A stretch of DNA of 32,434 nt from positions 1 through 32,434 of the forward strand of contig CANRBP010000005.1 in NCBI GenBank assembly GCA_947628875.1, written 5' to 3'. This document shows, in pieces, positions 8,582-18,151 of the stretch. The notes under the pieces were generated by a model. That model did not search any database. It was not told the DNA's origin and worked only from the letters and a program-made list of their open reading frames with translations. The first letter of the stretch is position 1. The number at the start of each line of letters is the position of its first letter. The position numbers and the translations under genes were made by a program. The stretch is from an uncultured Lachnospira sp. (GTDB lineage Bacteria > Bacillota > Clostridia > Lachnospirales > Lachnospiraceae).

Positions 8582-9721
8582 TTATCCTCTGAAGTCAGGT
8601 GAAAAAATGTCGTCATCACGCTCAACATTGCGCTGAAGGCTGATATTTAAAACAATGCCCATAGAAATAAAAGTAGATACCAGCGAAGTCAGTCCGTAAC
8701 TGAAAAACGGCAAAGGCAGTCCGGTATTAGGCATCAGCCAGGTCACGACACATATGTTAATAAAACTCTGGAAGGCGATATAGGCCGCAATGCCGCAGCA
8801 AACCAGGCGTCCTGCAAAATCCTTCGCCTTTATGGCAACAATTATACACTCTAACACTATCCATGACAATAGTAGAATTGTACAGCAGCAGCCCACAAAA
8901 CCTAATTCTTCGCCGATTACCGCAAAAATGAAATCCGTGTGCGCCTCTGCAATAAAATTGCCGTTCTTGAGTGAGGAAGGGTCGTCATTGTTCAGGCCTT
9001 TCCCGGACAGCTGGCCGGAACCTACAGCCTGTACGGAATATTCCTGCTGGTACGTGCCATCGCTGTATTTTTCCGGATCAATAAATGACATGATCCGGTC
9101 GCGCTGATATCCTTCAAGAAGCTTCTGATCGGGATTGCTGATATACAGCAGCAATCCTGCACTGATCGGCACCAGGATTAACAGGCTTATGCCGATGATC
9201 CGGTAACTCAATCCCGCGCAGAATATAATAGTCAGCAGTATCGTGATAATAACGATCGTTGTTGACAGGTCAGGCTGCGTAACGATCAGAAACAGCGGAA
9301 CAGCAAGCAGCGCAGCCAGTATCATCAAAAACTGCCAGGTATTCAGGCGGTCTTTGTAGATGGCAATCAGTTTGGCCGTAAACAGTATCAGCAGTATTTT
9401 TGAAAGCTCAGATGGCTGGAACTGGAAACCGTGTATATTTATCCAGCGCTGTGCGCCCTTTGACGATTTTCCTGCAATCGGGACAGCAATCAAAAGCGCG
9501 ATATTTACAAGATAACACAGCCAGTAAAATCTGAGCAGCCAGGTATAATCCACAAAGGAGATCAGCACCATCACTATGGTTGCAAGCACAAGGCCGATTT
9601 CCTGGCGCATGGTATAAGCAGGGTTTGCACTGTTAATTATAACGATGCCAAATACAGCCGTTATGATCAGCAATATGAAAAGCCTGAAATTATAGGAACG
9701 GAGCTGATATTTTTTTAACAT
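8582..9721 (-). CDS. rodA: Rod shape-determining protein RodA (SEDS glycosyltransferase)
   Basis: Multi-TM FtsW/RodA/SpoVE protein: GSGQLSGKGLNN, EAHTDFIFAVIGEELGFVG, MPNTGLPLPFFSYGLTSLVSTFISMGIVLNI. RodA rather than FtsW from mre/min/PBP2 context. Confidence 0.92.
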   Translation of the reverse strand: MLKKYQLRSYNFRLFILLIITAVFGIVIINSANPAYTMRQEIGLVLATIVMVLISFVDYTWLLRFYWLCYLVNIALLIAVPIAGKSSKGAQRWINIHGFQFQPSELSKILLILFTAKLIAIYKDRLNTWQFLMILAALLAVPLFLIVTQPDLSTTIVIITILLTIIFCAGLSYRIIGISLLILVPISAGLLLYISNPDQKLLEGYQRDRIMSFIDPEKYSDGTYQQEYSVQAVGSGQLSGKGLNNDDPSSLKNGNFIAEAHTDFIFAVIGEELGFVGCCCTILLLSWIVLECIIVAIKAKDFAGRLVCCGIAAYIAFQSFINICVVTWLMPNTGLPLPFFSYGLTSLVSTFISMGIVLNISLQRNVERDDDIFSPDFRG

Positions 9722-9770
9722 ACAAACGCCTCTTTCTGAACAATTTTAATTTATAGTCATTTGGAAGGCT

Positions 9771-10046
9771 TTACCGGTCGCTGCCGCGCATATCCTTAAT
9801 CGGTATATTGGCAAAAAGCGCCGGAACTGAACCGTTGTTATTGTCAGATTCCGTAGAAGTAATCTGAATATCAAGGCCTTCCGCATCTATAACCATATAT
9901 TTTGATATTACTTTTATAATATCATTCTTAATCATTTCCATGACTTCCGGGGAACAGTTTGCCCGGTCGGAAACCAGTAAAAGCTTAAGCCTGTCTTTTG
10001 CAACATCACTAGAGCCTTTTTTCTTAAATAAATCCATTAAGCTCAT
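9771..10046 (-). CDS. minE: Cell division topological specificity factor MinE
   Basis: MSLMDLFKKKGSSDVAKDRLKLLLVSDRANCSPEVMEMIKNDIIKVISKYMVID; immediately downstream of minD. Confidence 0.93.
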   Translation of the reverse strand: MSLMDLFKKKGSSDVAKDRLKLLLVSDRANCSPEVMEMIKNDIIKVISKYMVIDAEGLDIQITSTESDNNNGSVPALFANIPIKDMRGSDR

Positions 10047-10139
10047 CTTATTCTCCCATCTTAACTTAACCTGCGGATCCGCGCAGCGGCAAGATCCGTG
10101 CGTGAAAATGTTTTTCACACGTTCCTCCATGGCACATAA

Positions 10140-10949
10140 TTATTTTTTATCATTCTTAAACCAAGATGAAAACTTTTTAAAGAAGCCGCCCTTCCCGTTC
10201 AGATCAAGGAATGGCACTTCCTCGCCGATGATGCGCCTGCATATGTTCATAAATGCCCGTCCTGCAAGGCTGTCATCACCCACCAGCGGCTGCCCCTTGT
10301 TAGTGGCAACTACAATGTTCTCATCGTCCGGAACAGCACCGATCACGTTGAGCTGCAGTATATCGTTTACATCTTCAATTGACATCATTTCGCCGCGGTT
10401 TACCATATCCATGCGGATCCTGTTTACGATAAGATCCTCATGGTCTTTGAGGCCGTGCGCGTCCAGAAGCCCCACAATCCTGTCTGCATCCCTGATAGCG
10501 GAAACTTCCGGCGTTGTAACAACCAATGCCCTGTCGGCGCCTGCTATGGCATTTTGGAACCCCTGCTCTATTCCTGCCGGGCAATCCAGGATTATGTAAT
10601 CAAATCCTTCCGGATCCGCTTTAAGCTCGTCAAGCACTTTTATCATCTGCTCCGGCGTAATAGCAGACTTGTCCCTTGTCTGAGCAGTCGGCAGAAGATA
10701 CAGTTTTGGGCAGCGCTTGTCCGTGATCATAGCCTGCTTAATCCTGCAATTGCCTTCAACGACATCTACCAGGTTATAAACGATACGGTTTTCCAGGCCA
10801 AGCACGACATCAAGGTTGCGAAGTCCCGTATCTGTATCTACCATTACGACTTTTTTCCCCAGTTTTGCAAGCCCGGTACCTATGTTAGCTGTTGTAGTAG
10901 TTTTGCCAACGCCGCCTTTACCTGATGTTACAACTATTATCTCACTCAT
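10140..10949 (-). CDS. minD: Septum site-determining ATPase MinD
   Basis: VVTSGKGGVGKTTTTANIGTGLAKLGKKVVMVDTDTGLRNLDVVLGLENRIVYNLVDVVEG; amphipathic C-terminal helix FFKKFSSWFKNDKK. Confidence 0.96.
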   Translation of the reverse strand: MSEIIVVTSGKGGVGKTTTTANIGTGLAKLGKKVVMVDTDTGLRNLDVVLGLENRIVYNLVDVVEGNCRIKQAMITDKRCPKLYLLPTAQTRDKSAITPEQMIKVLDELKADPEGFDYIILDCPAGIEQGFQNAIAGADRALVVTTPEVSAIRDADRIVGLLDAHGLKDHEDLIVNRIRMDMVNRGEMMSIEDVNDILQLNVIGAVPDDENIVVATNKGQPLVGDDSLAGRAFMNICRRIIGEEVPFLDLNGKGGFFKKFSSWFKNDKK

Positions 10950-11088
10950 TTTTACCTCCATTCCTGCGCTTCCTTTTGCGCATAACGGGTTTGTGGCAGA
11001 AGCTGTAATGCATATGCACAAATCACGTTATTTTCTCCAAATATTTATTAAATTACAATATGCTGCAATTTTTATCAATGGTTTTTTG

Positions 11089-11769
11089 TCAATTTATATG
11101 GATATCTTCCAATACATTCTGATCCAGGTTCTCAATATAAATATTATTGTCCTCCACAAAGGCTATCTTCGGCTGGATTACCTTGTGCTTTCCTTTTTTG
11201 GCTGATACGCTGTCAGAACTCCTTGCGATCACGTCCCCGATTTTTATCTGCATCGGGTTCATTTCAAGTGCGACCACAAAAGCATTCTCATTTCCGTTTG
11301 CCCCGGCCGTGACATTGCCCCGCAGTCCGCCAAGGATAATGACATTGCCCTTCGCTATGACGCGCCCTCCGGGATTTACATCGCCCAGTATTATGATGCT
11401 GCTCTCAGCCTCAAGCACCTGCCCTGAACGAAGTGTTCCTTTGTAAAACTGGCCGGAAGATGCGTTCTCTTCGTTCTGCTTTTTTTCAAGCGCCTGGACA
11501 AAACGGGAATCCATATCCTCATCATTATCAAGGATACATACAATGTTAAGCTCTGTTACATCTGATATGACATTCAGGATTTCACACTGCTCAACCGTTG
11601 ACATTTTCCTGCCCTCAAATGCTACAGCCATGCTGGCGTTGCCAAAGAATTTCGCAGATTGCTGGAACTTTTCCTGAACCTGAGATTTTAATGATTCAAA
11701 ATCTTCCTGGGCATCCAGCACGACAACAATCCCATGTTTATTGCCTTTAATAACAACTGAATTTTTCAC
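11089..11769 (-). CDS. minC: Septum site-determining protein MinC
   Basis: C-terminal beta-helix GTLRSGQVLEAESSIIILGDVNPGGRVIAKGNVIILGGLRGNVTAGANG; adjacent to minD. Confidence 0.93.
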   Translation of the reverse strand: MKNSVVIKGNKHGIVVVLDAQEDFESLKSQVQEKFQQSAKFFGNASMAVAFEGRKMSTVEQCEILNVISDVTELNIVCILDNDEDMDSRFVQALEKKQNEENASSGQFYKGTLRSGQVLEAESSIIILGDVNPGGRVIAKGNVIILGGLRGNVTAGANGNENAFVVALEMNPMQIKIGDVIARSSDSVSAKKGKHKVIQPKIAFVEDNNIYIENLDQNVLEDIHIN

Positions 11770-11802
11770 TTCTGACTCTCCTAACTGTTATTTTGAATAT
11801 TG

Positions 11803-14571
11803 TTATTCTATCCCATAGTATATTTTGTAAACTTCAGCCATCAAATCAATGGAAGTGTTTGAAGTATATCCGTTTGGTATGGATACGGCCATGGCCACCT
11901 CTGGCGCATTGTAAGGCGCATAGCTGATCAGCAGCGAATGGTCAGGCTCTTTTTTGTTCTCCTGCGCCGTTCCGGATTTTGCTGCAATGGACAGGTTCAT
12001 GCGGCTAAGTGAAACATAAGAGCTGCCTGCCATTATCATGCCTGAATGGACTGCGTTCCATGTGCTTGCGGAGAGCTGCATCTGATTGGCAGCCTCCGCC
12101 TGGTTATCACGTACCAGATTGCCATCTGAATCTGTAATTTTGTCAACAAGCGTCAGGTTATAGCAAGTGCCTGAGTTGGCGATCGTTGACACATATCTTG
12201 CCAGATTGAGGCAGCTGTACAGGTGCGAACCCTGTCCGATGGCTGATGTGATTGCATTCGTATTTGACGCCGATGGCGCTTTTTCTGGTATTTCAATGCC
12301 TGAAAGCGTTGCAAGCCCAAGCTGTTCTGCATACTTCTGCAGCAGAGAAGTCCCATATGTGCTGTTGTAACGCCCGTTACTGCTGCATGCAAGCTCATAG
12401 CCTACATTATAGAAATATACATTGCAGGAGTCGCGTATGGCAGTCGGCACTGTCTCGCTGCCATGCCCGTATAACTGCCAGCAGCGTGGGTTCGGCGTGA
12501 CTTTCGTAAAAGCGCCGGAGCAATAATAAGTGCTTCCTGCACTGATAAGCCCGGTATCCATCGCAGTTATTGCTGAACATATCTTAAATGTGGAACCCGG
12601 CGCCGTCTGTGACTGTGTAGCCCAGTTATACAGCGGTGTTGATTTATCGCTGTTGAGCTGCCTGTAATATTCTGCGTCAACAGAGCCGGACAGCCGGTTA
12701 TTATCATAGCTTGGGTATGATACCAGCGCAAGGACATCACCATTGTTAGGATCCACTATCACGCATGAGCCGGAACACGGACGCAGCGCAAGCTGCGCCG
12801 GCGTGATCGTCTTTGTTTCGATTGCTTTTGATATAAAATCATATGCAGACTGACGGCCTGAGACGAGCGACTGGTAGTCATCATCGCTGTCAAGCACGCC
12901 CTGCTCAAACAGCAGCATGCACACCTGCCTTCCTGAAATGCTTCCCGATTCCACAAGATACTTGTACATTTTCTTATGGAAATCAGTGTCAGTTTCAAGT
13001 GCGTTAAAAATATATTCCAGCAGCGCGTCATATGACTCCTGAAGGCTGGTATACTGCTGCGTTGTCAGCGTTGTCATGTCTATCCAGTTTTTTGCAATCG
13101 CATATTTTAACAGTTCCTCAAGGCTTGTGGAATTTCCATCATTCCAGTTGCGGTATACGGAATCGTTCACATCAACATTATCGCTGTTAAAGATATTCTC
13201 CGCCCTCAGCAGATCCTTATAAATATACCATATATATGCCTGATTTTCTTCGCTGAGTTTCCCGTATTCGGTCGGCGAATCAGTCAGCTCCGCGTGAAGC
13301 CAGCTCATCGTAGCGCCTTTTTTCTGCTGGAAGGCAGAATAAATATTCCGCTCGTTCTCATGCTCTCCGGCAGCTATCTTATCAAGCGATACGATATTAT
13401 TGTCGATAAGCGCAAAATAAATTTCCTTGGCAGTGATGTAAATAGCAGATACATCTCCGGAACTGTTATATGTGTATTTGGTGTCGCCGTTTGTCATATT
13501 GTTCCGGATAATGGAAACAAGTTCATTTTCTATTGCTTCATATATAGCCTTCTGCCAGTTGATGTCAATTGTAAGATATACGTCATTTCCGGCCACGGCT
13601 TCTGTTTCATTTAAAACCTCGGTTATGCGCCCAACGGTATCGACATAAACTGTCCTTGAACCTTTTTTCCCGGACAGTTCAAGCTCCATTGACTGCTCAA
13701 TGCCGGTCTTGCCGACAACATCATTTGCCTCATAGGAGTCATTTTTTGCTTTCAGATCTTCCAGCTCAGATGATGATATGGTTCCTGTATAGCCAAGGAT
13801 CTGTGAACAGTAAACGCTGTCCACATATCTGCGTATATACTGCTCCTCCACAGTCACGCCAACAAGCTCTCCTGAATTTTCAAGGATCGCAGCAACCGTC
13901 TCATCAGAAACCTCATTGGCAATCGTAAATGCCATATACCTGTTGTAGGAATTGGCTGACATGCTAAGCCGCAGGCTGATTATTTCAAGCAGATGCTCCG
14001 GCGAACAGCTGTCCCTGTCAATGCCGTAGCGCTCGCATTCAAAATCAACCATCTGATTCGCTGTTGATGCTTTTTCTTCGTCCGTCAGCTCGCCGATTGT
14101 CGCCTTTCCGTAAGAATCCCTCTGGAACCTGAGAAGCGGCATTCCTGAAACAGTGTACTCAAACATGTCCTCTTCGCCATTATTCCCCGCATACTCTATC
14201 TGGAAATTATTGTAATAGCTGTCGCCTTTTGACTCGATTATCTGCAAAGTCTTTTCAATAGCATTGTTGACCGCTGCATTTTTAGTCTCATTATCCTTAT
14301 AAATGCCGCTGTCGCTTATTTTTACGGCGAACGCCAGATCGTTGTAGGCCAGCAGGACGCCGTTGCGGTCAAAAATCCTTCCTCGGGTCGCCGCCACGCT
14401 GGTTGTTTTCTTAATCGAATCTGACAGGTTTGTCATGTATGACTCGCCGTTGATTATCTGCAGAGTAAACAGGCGGTTGACCAGTATGCCGACCATAAGC
14501 GTAAAAACAAGTGCAAGCGGAAGCAGTCTTGATCTTAACAAACTAAGCACATAATCAAATATTTCTCTCAT
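11803..14571 (-). CDS. Penicillin-binding protein 2 (class B PBP) with a large insertion before the transpeptidase domain
   Basis: N-terminal TM; RGRIFDRNGVLLAYND; transpeptidase motifs APGSTFKIC (SxxK), SCNVYF (SxN), AKSGTAQE (KSGT). Start placed at MREIFDYVL. Roughly 245-aa insert encoded by about 12786-13525. Confidence 0.92.
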   Translation of the reverse strand: MREIFDYVLSLLRSRLLPLALVFTLMVGILVNRLFTLQIINGESYMTNLSDSIKKTTSVAATRGRIFDRNGVLLAYNDLAFAVKISDSGIYKDNETKNAAVNNAIEKTLQIIESKGDSYYNNFQIEYAGNNGEEDMFEYTVSGMPLLRFQRDSYGKATIGELTDEEKASTANQMVDFECERYGIDRDSCSPEHLLEIISLRLSMSANSYNRYMAFTIANEVSDETVAAILENSGELVGVTVEEQYIRRYVDSVYCSQILGYTGTISSSELEDLKAKNDSYEANDVVGKTGIEQSMELELSGKKGSRTVYVDTVGRITEVLNETEAVAGNDVYLTIDINWQKAIYEAIENELVSIIRNNMTNGDTKYTYNSSGDVSAIYITAKEIYFALIDNNIVSLDKIAAGEHENERNIYSAFQQKKGATMSWLHAELTDSPTEYGKLSEENQAYIWYIYKDLLRAENIFNSDNVDVNDSVYRNWNDGNSTSLEELLKYAIAKNWIDMTTLTTQQYTSLQESYDALLEYIFNALETDTDFHKKMYKYLVESGSISGRQVCMLLFEQGVLDSDDDYQSLVSGRQSAYDFISKAIETKTITPAQLALRPCSGSCVIVDPNNGDVLALVSYPSYDNNRLSGSVDAEYYRQLNSDKSTPLYNWATQSQTAPGSTFKICSAITAMDTGLISAGSTYYCSGAFTKVTPNPRCWQLYGHGSETVPTAIRDSCNVYFYNVGYELACSSNGRYNSTYGTSLLQKYAEQLGLATLSGIEIPEKAPSASNTNAITSAIGQGSHLYSCLNLARYVSTIANSGTCYNLTLVDKITDSDGNLVRDNQAEAANQMQLSASTWNAVHSGMIMAGSSYVSLSRMNLSIAAKSGTAQENKKEPDHSLLISYAPYNAPEVAMAVSIPNGYTSNTSIDLMAEVYKIYYGIE

Positions 14572-15085
14572 CAAAATTATGCATCCTCCTCTTATCCTTG
14601 CTGTACAGCTTTGTGTTGAGGTAAGCAAGCGGCTTATACAGCGCAACAAATACAATGGTCGTATAGATGACCTCCGGCAGTATGAACCGGGATATAAAAT
14701 ACATGGCGTTCAGCCTGTTGTGCAGCAGGAAGTTGCCGACATAGGACAAAAAACCGAAACTGAAGCTGCCGGCCACAAGCACTGCAAGCGGCACCAGCAT
14801 TTCATTCTGCTCATATTTCTGATAAAAAACGCCGGCAAAATAGCCGATATAGACAAATACCAGCGCGGAGAAGCCAAACAGGCCTGAAAAAAACAGGTCG
14901 TACAGGATTCCTGCAAAAAATCCGGCGAACATTCCCTCATTTTTGCCGTTCAAAAAACCGAATACTACAGGAAGGATTACAAGCAGGTTCGGCATGATGC
15001 CTCCTATGCAAACAGCTCTCCCCATTGACACCTGGAGGACATAAAAAAATAAAACTAAAACCAGTTCTGCAAGCTTTCTTTTCAT
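14555..15085 (-). CDS. mreD: Rod shape-determining protein MreD
   Basis: Multi-TM protein between mreC and PBP2: GIMPNLLVILPVVFGFLNGKNEGMFAGFFAGILYDLFFSGLFGFSALVFVYIGYFAG. Confidence 0.9.
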   Translation of the reverse strand: MKRKLAELVLVLFFYVLQVSMGRAVCIGGIMPNLLVILPVVFGFLNGKNEGMFAGFFAGILYDLFFSGLFGFSALVFVYIGYFAGVFYQKYEQNEMLVPLAVLVAGSFSFGFLSYVGNFLLHNRLNAMYFISRFILPEVIYTTIVFVALYKPLAYLNTKLYSKDKRRMHNFDERNI

Positions 15086-15113
15086 TTTAACAGATTCCTC
15101 CCCGGCTCTTTTT

Positions 15114-15968
15114 TCAGCCTTCCTCCAGCTTTTCTTTCTTCTGTTTGATGATCAGCACTTCCTGGATATGCGCAAAATCGACAGCAGGCAGCAAATAGCC
15201 GGACTGTGTCAGGTTGTTTGGGTCGGTTGCAACGTCCTTGGCATAACCTATCAGGATACCCTGCAGGTACTTGTCGCTGATATTGGAAGTCACAATCTTG
15301 TCTCCGTTGCGTATCTCCAATCCGCTCTTAAAATAACGCAGATGGATAAGTCCTGAATCCATCAGCTCAATGTCGCCCTCCACCGTGCATATATCCCCGG
15401 TGTCAATAAGCATCGCGCTGACATAGCTGTTATCCTCAATAATAGTTTTAACAATGGAGTAATTGAGTCCGACATCTGTTATGATGCCTACGAGCCCTCC
15501 TCCGGCGATCACATTCATATCTTTTTCAATGCCATCGCGGCTGCCCTTGTCTACCGTGAATGTGCTGTACCAGTTTGTTGATGTCGTTCCTATTACCCTT
15601 GCTGCGACCTTCTCATATCCCGGATACTTCTCATCAAGCTCGTAGAGCTGCCTGAGGCGATCCAGCTCATAACTTTCCTGCTTAAGCTGGTTATTTTCCT
15701 CGACAAGGCTGTCTACCTGCCCCTGCAGCTTTTTGTTCTCTTCAAGCACGCTGTTTAATTCCTGCAAGGTGTCATATTTCCCGGCAACCCAGAGCCCGAT
15801 GTAGTTCATTCCCTTCTGCAGCGGCATGACGACTGTTGAAACTGCATCCCTGAGCGGCGCAACCAGCCTGTCAGTAAAAAAGCTGGTGCCTATAAATGCC
15901 GCGCACAGGACTGTCACAGCTATAAGTATATATTTTGAATTCATGAGTGCAGATAATTTATTTTTCAT
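15114..15968 (-). CDS. mreC: Rod shape-determining protein MreC
   Basis: N-terminal TM, coiled coil, then VAARVIGTTSTNWYSTFTVDKGSRDGIEKDMNVIAGGGLVGIITDVGLNYSIVKTIIED. Confidence 0.95.
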   Translation of the reverse strand: MKNKLSALMNSKYILIAVTVLCAAFIGTSFFTDRLVAPLRDAVSTVVMPLQKGMNYIGLWVAGKYDTLQELNSVLEENKKLQGQVDSLVEENNQLKQESYELDRLRQLYELDEKYPGYEKVAARVIGTTSTNWYSTFTVDKGSRDGIEKDMNVIAGGGLVGIITDVGLNYSIVKTIIEDNSYVSAMLIDTGDICTVEGDIELMDSGLIHLRYFKSGLEIRNGDKIVTSNISDKYLQGILIGYAKDVATDPNNLTQSGYLLPAVDFAHIQEVLIIKQKKEKLEEG

Positions 15969-16002
15969 GGATACCGGCCCTTCACTGCTTATTCAAAATT
16001 TT

Positions 16003-17022
16003 TCAGTCATAAGTCTTATCCTGCGGCGTATATGCAATGCCTGCAAAATCAGGATTGCTTACAACGCCCATCAGTCCGCGTACAACGCTCTCAGATGGAT
16101 TTTCAACAATATTGACTGACAGGTTTGTTTCCTGGTTTATAAACTGTTCAAGGTTATTGATATTGGACGTTCCGCCCGACACGTAAATGCCGTTTTTAAT
16201 AATGTCCGCCGCCAGTTCCGGAGGCGTGCGCTCCAGTATCACTTTAATTGAATCCATAATAGAGTGCAGCGGATCAATTATCGCTGAATAAATCACATCT
16301 GACGATATATCAACGCTGACCGGCAGTCCGGAGAGTACGTTGCGTCCGAAACCCGGAGCAAAATGCTCGTCAATCTGGAGCGCGCTTCCCAGATCCTTTT
16401 TCAACCCCTCCGCCGTCTTAGAGCCGATCACAAGATTGTAAACTTTGCGTACATTGCTGATGATATTGTCATCAAGGCGGTTTCCTCCTATCTTGACGGA
16501 CTTGCTGATAACAATGCCGCCGAGAGACAGCACGGAAATCTCAGTAGTCTCCGCGCCGATATTGACGATCATTATGCCGCGTGACTTCGTAACATCAAGG
16601 CCTGCGCCGATGGCGTCAGCAACCGGTTTATCAACAATATAAATATTTTTGGCTTTCACTTTCGAGTCGGCAACCAGTTCATAAAACGCCCTCTTCTCAA
16701 CCTCAGTAACATCAGTCGGCACTGCGATATAAAAGTCTGTATTGCCGGAGAATTTTTTGTCGCCGTTGATCTTGTTAAAAAAGCTGACCAGAAGCGTCTG
16801 CATATGCTCAATATCTGCAATTACGCCAAATTTGACCGGAAAGGAGACAGAAATATTTTCAGGCGCCTTCTCATACATTTCATAAGCTTCATCACCAAAT
16901 GCCAGCAAGTCCTTTTTGTTTGCAATGGCAATAATATTCTTCTCATTTAAAATCTGATCTTTGTCCTTGCAGCACATTTTAAAATTGCTCGTGCCGATAT
17001 CCACGCCGTAAATATTTCCCAT
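16003..17022 (-). CDS. mreB: MreB-family actin homologue (divergent active site)
   Basis: VDIGTSNFKMC, AIGAGLDV, NIGAETTEISVLSLGGIVISKSVKIGGNRLDDNIISNVRKVYNLVIGSKTAEGLKKDLGSA, YVSGGTSNI; directly upstream of mreC. Confidence 0.92.
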   Translation of the reverse strand: MGNIYGVDIGTSNFKMCCKDKDQILNEKNIIAIANKKDLLAFGDEAYEMYEKAPENISVSFPVKFGVIADIEHMQTLLVSFFNKINGDKKFSGNTDFYIAVPTDVTEVEKRAFYELVADSKVKAKNIYIVDKPVADAIGAGLDVTKSRGIMIVNIGAETTEISVLSLGGIVISKSVKIGGNRLDDNIISNVRKVYNLVIGSKTAEGLKKDLGSALQIDEHFAPGFGRNVLSGLPVSVDISSDVIYSAIIDPLHSIMDSIKVILERTPPELAADIIKNGIYVSGGTSNINNLEQFINQETNLSVNIVENPSESVVRGLMGVVSNPDFAGIAYTPQDKTYD

Positions 17023-17041
17023 ATTACCGGACTCCTTTCGT

Positions 17042-17752
17042 TTACATATATTCTTTTTCTTTTAAACTTGTATAACTATTATCACCAATAATAATATGGT
17101 CTATCAGATGAATCCCCAGAAGTTCTCCGGCCTCAAGCACGCGCCGGGTAACAAGGATATCATTTCTGCTTGGCGTCGGATCGCCGCTCGGATGATTATG
17201 GAGCAGTATCACCGATACCGCGCCATACCTCAGCGCTTCTATAAAAACCTCTCTGGGATTAACCAGCGATGCATTAACTGTGCCGACAGACAGCACAGTA
17301 TCGCGCAGCAGGCGGCATTTGCCGTCAAGCAGCACCAGAACCAGATGTTCCTTGTCAAGTGTCCGCAGATCCTGCATATAATATTCAGCGACCGATCCCG
17401 GCGTTGAAAAATCCAGCTTTGCCGCGGCAGTCTGCTTGGCGATTCTTCTGGAAAGCTCGCAGATGCACTGTATCTGCACAGCTTTAACCTTACCCACGCC
17501 TTTTATGCTTAAAAGCTGCGGAACGGCAATGCGTGAAAGTCCGGTAAGATTACCGTTTTGGGCGTCACACAAAGTTAAAATCTTATCTGCCAGCTGTGTG
17601 GCATTCATTCCGGTCGTGCCGGTTCTTAAAATAACGGCCAGCAGCTCCGCATCGCTGAGCGCTGCCGCTGAATGAGCCATACATTTTTCATATGGCCTCA
17701 GCCCGCCGGCGTCACCGACTCCCGGCAGGCAGTCTTTTTGATAATTCATCAT
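17042..17752 (-). CDS. radC: RadC family JAB-domain protein
   Basis: HhH region LLSIKGVGKVKAVQI and JAB motif LLHNHPSGDPTPSRND. Confidence 0.95.
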   Translation of the reverse strand: MMNYQKDCLPGVGDAGGLRPYEKCMAHSAAALSDAELLAVILRTGTTGMNATQLADKILTLCDAQNGNLTGLSRIAVPQLLSIKGVGKVKAVQIQCICELSRRIAKQTAAAKLDFSTPGSVAEYYMQDLRTLDKEHLVLVLLDGKCRLLRDTVLSVGTVNASLVNPREVFIEALRYGAVSVILLHNHPSGDPTPSRNDILVTRRVLEAGELLGIHLIDHIIIGDNSYTSLKEKEYM

Positions 17753-17784
17753 CTCTGTCCTTTCCGGACAGGCAGATCGGAGAT

Positions 17785-18057
17785 TTAAATAAATTTGTAA
17801 ATAACAACCGCAAGAATCACGCCAATAATGCTTGCGATAGTGATTTTAATCTGCAATGCGAAGGTGACGACAAGAATGCCCAAATCAAGAACGAGCGCAT
17901 TTCCTGCATTGTTTATCCCGAACGTATTGCCGTAGGACAGCCATGACAGCCCCGGAACTTTAGCTGTCATCTCGGAGATGAGTCCCCCGAAAACAATGCC
18001 GATAAGGATAAAAAGCAGCAGCAGCCAGCCGTTCTTATATTTAGAAATATTACTCAT
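17785..18057 (-). CDS. DUF4321-type small membrane protein, 90 aa
   Basis: Two hydrophobic segments; GWLLLLFILIGIVFGGLISEMTAKVPGLSWLSYG; first gene upstream of radC-mreB. Confidence 0.7.
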   Translation of the reverse strand: MSNISKYKNGWLLLLFILIGIVFGGLISEMTAKVPGLSWLSYGNTFGINNAGNALVLDLGILVVTFALQIKITIASIIGVILAVVIYKFI

Positions 18058-18110
18058 ATAACTCCATTTCCGCCTTCACGGCTTTTCATTTACAAATTAA
18101 ACCAAGCTAA

Positions 18111-18138
18111 ATTATAGCACACCAATATCTAATTGTAT
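18111..18138 (-). promoter_or_regulatory. Candidate extended -10 promoter for the radC-mre-min operon
   Basis: Minus strand TGCTATAAT (TGnTATAAT; -10 = 18111-18116) with a weak -35 ATACAA (18133-18138, 16-nt spacer), upstream of the 18057 start codon. Confidence 0.4.
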
Positions 18139-18151
18139 AGAAAGTTTTTTG

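Noticed and set aside
9940-10599. 219-aa plus-strand ORF opposite minE/minD
   Set aside because: Antisense shadow of well-conserved genes; composition looks like reverse-frame translation, no RBS or family signal.
17042-17752. RadC next to mreB as evidence of a mobile or defence element
   Set aside because: radC-mreBCD synteny is common in Firmicutes and no other mobile-element genes are present.
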